Assembly: GCA_017648235.1 (NCBI GenBank)
Contig: JAGCIZ010000154.1
Span: 1-7,907, forward strand
Length of the DNA: 7,907 nt
Direction: 5' to 3'
From: Paludibacteraceae bacterium
Lineage (GTDB): Bacteria; Bacteroidota; Bacteroidia; Bacteroidales; Paludibacteraceae
Shown here in pieces: positions 6,223-7,907 of this stretch. The position numbers were made by a program, and so were the translations under genes. Position 1 is the stretch's first letter, and each line of letters begins with the position of its first letter. The notes under the pieces were generated by a model that was not told the DNA's origin, made no database searches, and worked only from the letters and a program-made list of their open reading frames with translations.

Positions 6223-6254
6223 TTTCCTGAGTTCAAGAAAAAAATATAACTTTG
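6223..6254 (+). promoter_or_regulatory. Putative promoter and dyad upstream of the aldolase gene
   Basis: TAACTTTG at 6247-6254 matches the TAnnTTTG -7 box exactly and is followed by CG, as in the nrdD promoter. The -33 position, 20 bases upstream, reads TTTC (6223-6226), one base off TTTG. The 18 bases from 6223 to 6240 also form an imperfect palindrome (TTTC-C-TGA-GT-TCA-A-GAAA), so a regulator could bind over the -33 region. The leader would be about 30 bases. Confidence 0.55.
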
Positions 6255-6290
6255 CGACAAATTTTTTAATTTTATAAGAAACATAACAAT

Positions 6291-7286
6291 ATGGTAAATT
6301 ACAAAGAATTAGGTTTGGTAAACACTAAAGAAATGTTTGCCGGTGCTATCAAAGGAGGTTATGCAATCCCTGCATTCAACTTCAACAACATGGAACAAAT
6401 GCAAGCTATTATCTCTGCTTGTGCTGAACAAAAATCTCCAGTTATCCTTCAAGTATCTTCTGGTGCGCGTAAATACGCTAACCAAACTTTACTTCGCTAC
6501 ATGGCTCAAGGTGCTGTAGAATTTGCTAAAGAACTTGGTTGGGAAAAACCACAAATCGCTCTTCACTTAGACCACGGTAACTCATTCGAACTATGCAAAA
6601 GCTGCGTAGACATGGGCTTCTCTTCTGTAATGATCGACGGTTCTCACCTTCCATATGAAGAAAACGTTGCTCTTACAAAACAAGTTGTAGAATATGCTCA
6701 CCAATTCGGTGTTACTGTAGAAGGTGAACTTGGTGTATTAGCTGGTGTAGAAGACGACGTAGTAGCTGAACACAGCAACTATACTCAACCAGAAGAAGTT
6801 ATCGACTTCGTAACACGCACAGGTTGTGACTCTCTAGCTATCTCTATAGGTACTTCTCACGGTGCTAACAAATTTACTCCAGACCAATGTACTCGTGACG
6901 AAAACGGTATCTTAATCCCACCTCCATTACGTTTCGACATCCTTAAAGAAATTGAAGAAAAACTTCCTGGATTCCCAATCGTACTTCACGGTTCTTCTTC
7001 AGTTCCACAAGAATACGTTAAAATCATCAACGAAAACGGTGGTAAACTAAAAGACGCTGTAGGTATTCCAGAAGAACAACTTCGTAAAGCTGCTGCTTCT
7101 GCTGTTTGCAAAATCAACATCGACTCTGACGGTCGTTTAGCTATGACTGCTGCTGTACGTCAATTCTTCAACACAGACCCAGACAAATTCGACCCACGTC
7201 AATATCTAGGTCCTGCTCGTGAAGAACTTAAAAAACTTTATACTCATAAAGTTGTTAATGTATTAGGTTCTGCAGGTAAAGCATAA
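6291..7286 (+). CDS. fba: Class II fructose-1,6-bisphosphate aldolase
   Basis: The enzyme reversibly cleaves fructose 1,6-bisphosphate to dihydroxyacetone phosphate and glyceraldehyde 3-phosphate, using zinc rather than a Schiff-base lysine. The 331 residues are a usual length for the bacterial class II form. LHLDHG at 91-96 holds the catalytic Asp94 and zinc ligand His95. VEGELG at 143-148, SIGTSHGANKF at 185-195 (His190) and VLHGSSS at 231-237 (His233) supply the remaining expected metal and phosphate contacts. Codon use differs sharply from nrdD: I count 14 of 16 Asn codons as AAC, with similar preference for GAC, TTC and CGT. This fits selection for high expression; the last ~15 codons revert to AT-ending forms. 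It has its own promoter and terminator, so it is probably a single-gene unit. A related tagatose-bisphosphate aldolase is the main alternative and is less likely given the single-gene housekeeping context. Confidence 0.95.
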   Translation: MVNYKELGLVNTKEMFAGAIKGGYAIPAFNFNNMEQMQAIISACAEQKSPVILQVSSGARKYANQTLLRYMAQGAVEFAKELGWEKPQIALHLDHGNSFELCKSCVDMGFSSVMIDGSHLPYEENVALTKQVVEYAHQFGVTVEGELGVLAGVEDDVVAEHSNYTQPEEVIDFVTRTGCDSLAISIGTSHGANKFTPDQCTRDENGILIPPPLRFDILKEIEEKLPGFPIVLHGSSSVPQEYVKIINENGGKLKDAVGIPEEQLRKAAASAVCKINIDSDGRLAMTAAVRQFFNTDPDKFDPRQYLGPAREELKKLYTHKVVNVLGSAGKA

Positions 7287-7308
7287 TTGATTTGCTTATC
7301 ATAAAAAC

Positions 7309-7340
7309 AAAAAGGTTCTCCGTAGAGAACCTTTTTTGTT
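7309..7340 (+). terminator. Rho-independent terminator after the aldolase gene
   Basis: A 12-bp stem (7309-7320 with 7325-7336) built around AAGGTTCTC/GAGAACCTT closes a CGTA tetraloop and runs into a six-T tract and TTTGTTTC-like tail. It begins 22 bases after the aldolase stop codon and separates it from glnN. Confidence 0.92.
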
Positions 7341-7394
7341 TCTACATCCTAAAAATAAAAAATCTCTTATCTCTAAAAAATGCATACTTAGAGA

Positions 7395-7435
7395 AACTTA
7401 TTTTGATAAGTTATTGTAAGTTTTCATTATTTTTG
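7395..7435 (+). promoter_or_regulatory. Putative glnN promoter with a dyad over the -33 box
   Basis: TATTTTTG at 7428-7435 matches TAnnTTTG exactly and TTTG lies at 7402-7405, 22 bases upstream. That TTTG is the 4-base centre of a perfect 7-bp inverted repeat, AACTTAT-TTTG-ATAAGTT (7395-7412). A protein bound there would cover the -33 element, which suggests a regulated promoter for the glutamine synthetase gene. The leader would be about 30 bases. Confidence 0.6.
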
Positions 7436-7471
7436 CAGATAATAAACTTAAATTTTTCTAAAAAGAAAGTT

Positions 7472-7907
7472 ATGTCAACATTAAGGTTTAGAGCTGTTGA
7501 AGAAGCATTCAAGAAAAAAGCAATAAAAGTTACGCCGCCTGCTGAATGTACGTCTGATTATTATGGGAAGTATGTGTTTAACGAGGCTGCAATGAAGAAA
7601 TATTTGTCAATCGAAATTCTTAAAATACTTCAAAACTCAGTAGAACAAGGAGAAACACTTGATCGTTCCATTGCAGATGAGGTAGCCACTGCTATGAAGA
7701 AATGGGCAATGGAGTTGGGTGCAACGCATTATTCTCATTGGTTTCAACCTTTAACGGGAGGAACAGCAGAAAAACATGATTCTTTTATTGAATACAATGT
7801 TGAGATAGGGGGAGATGTTATAGAAAATTTTACAGGGAAACTTCTTGTTCAAGCAGAACCTGATGCTTCTTCTTTTCCGAATGGAGGAATCAGAAGTACT
7901 TTTGAAG
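7472..7907 (+). CDS. glnN: Type III glutamine synthetase GlnN, N-terminal part (runs off right edge)
   Basis: Glutamine synthetase condenses glutamate and ammonia with ATP; type III (GSIII) is the large form first described in Bacteroides. The first 145 residues are visible, out of roughly 730 usual for the family. They match the GSIII N-terminal region as I remember it: MSTLRFRAVEEAF at the start, ATHYSHWFQPLTGGTAEKHD at 84-103 and QAEPDASSFPNGG at 127-139. The first of these segments after the start is the family's most recognisable N-terminal block. The catalytic glutamate and ATP-binding residues lie further downstream, outside the window. The ATG at 7472 is the only sensible start and lies 37 bases after a good -7 box. 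The upstream dyad suggests nitrogen-responsive or other control, which is inference. Family assignment is strong. Confidence 0.95.
   Translation, partial: MSTLRFRAVEEAFKKKAIKVTPPAECTSDYYGKYVFNEAAMKKYLSIEILKILQNSVEQGETLDRSIADEVATAMKKWAMELGATHYSHWFQPLTGGTAEKHDSFIEYNVEIGGDVIENFTGKLLVQAEPDASSFPNGGIRSTFE

Overview
The window looks like chromosome from an anaerobic or facultatively anaerobic member of the Bacteroidetes, most likely Bacteroidales. The DNA is AT-rich. Several genes start without a clear Shine-Dalgarno sequence and follow TAnnTTTG-type -7 boxes. The oxygen-sensitive class III ribonucleotide reductase, the type III glutamine synthetase and the Bacteroides-like NrdD sequence all fit that group. 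This assignment rests on recalled family features, not on a database search.

Layout. (1) Positions 1-378, minus strand: the first 126 codons of a PlsC-type acyltransferase that runs off the left edge. (2) 503-576, plus: tRNA-Arg(TCT) with its own promoter, followed by a perfectly symmetric terminator (581-624) that can also stop the opposing operon. (3) 826-3264, minus: a compact three-gene operon of murF, a Rieske-like lipoprotein (4-base ATGA overlap with murF) and a three-helix membrane protein with an Asp/Asn/Ser/Tyr-rich tail (4-base gap). (4) 3265-3621: a very AT-rich divergent promoter region. (5) 3622-6207, plus: nrdD and nrdG, 6 bases apart, encoding the anaerobic ribonucleotide reductase and its radical-SAM activase. 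(6) 6291-7286, plus: a class II fructose-bisphosphate aldolase with strongly biased codons, its own promoter and a strong terminator. (7) 7472-7907, plus: the first 145 codons of type III glutamine synthetase, with its own promoter.

Functionally the window is mostly housekeeping: lipid acylation, peptidoglycan precursor synthesis, anaerobic dNTP supply, glycolysis/gluconeogenesis and ammonia assimilation. The less explained parts are the two envelope proteins coupled to murF, and a promoter-like block at 660-731. That block points antisense into the last gene of the murF operon and nearly duplicates the glnN promoter core. I see no mobile element, CRISPR array, defence system or phage gene, and no convincing new multi-gene system.
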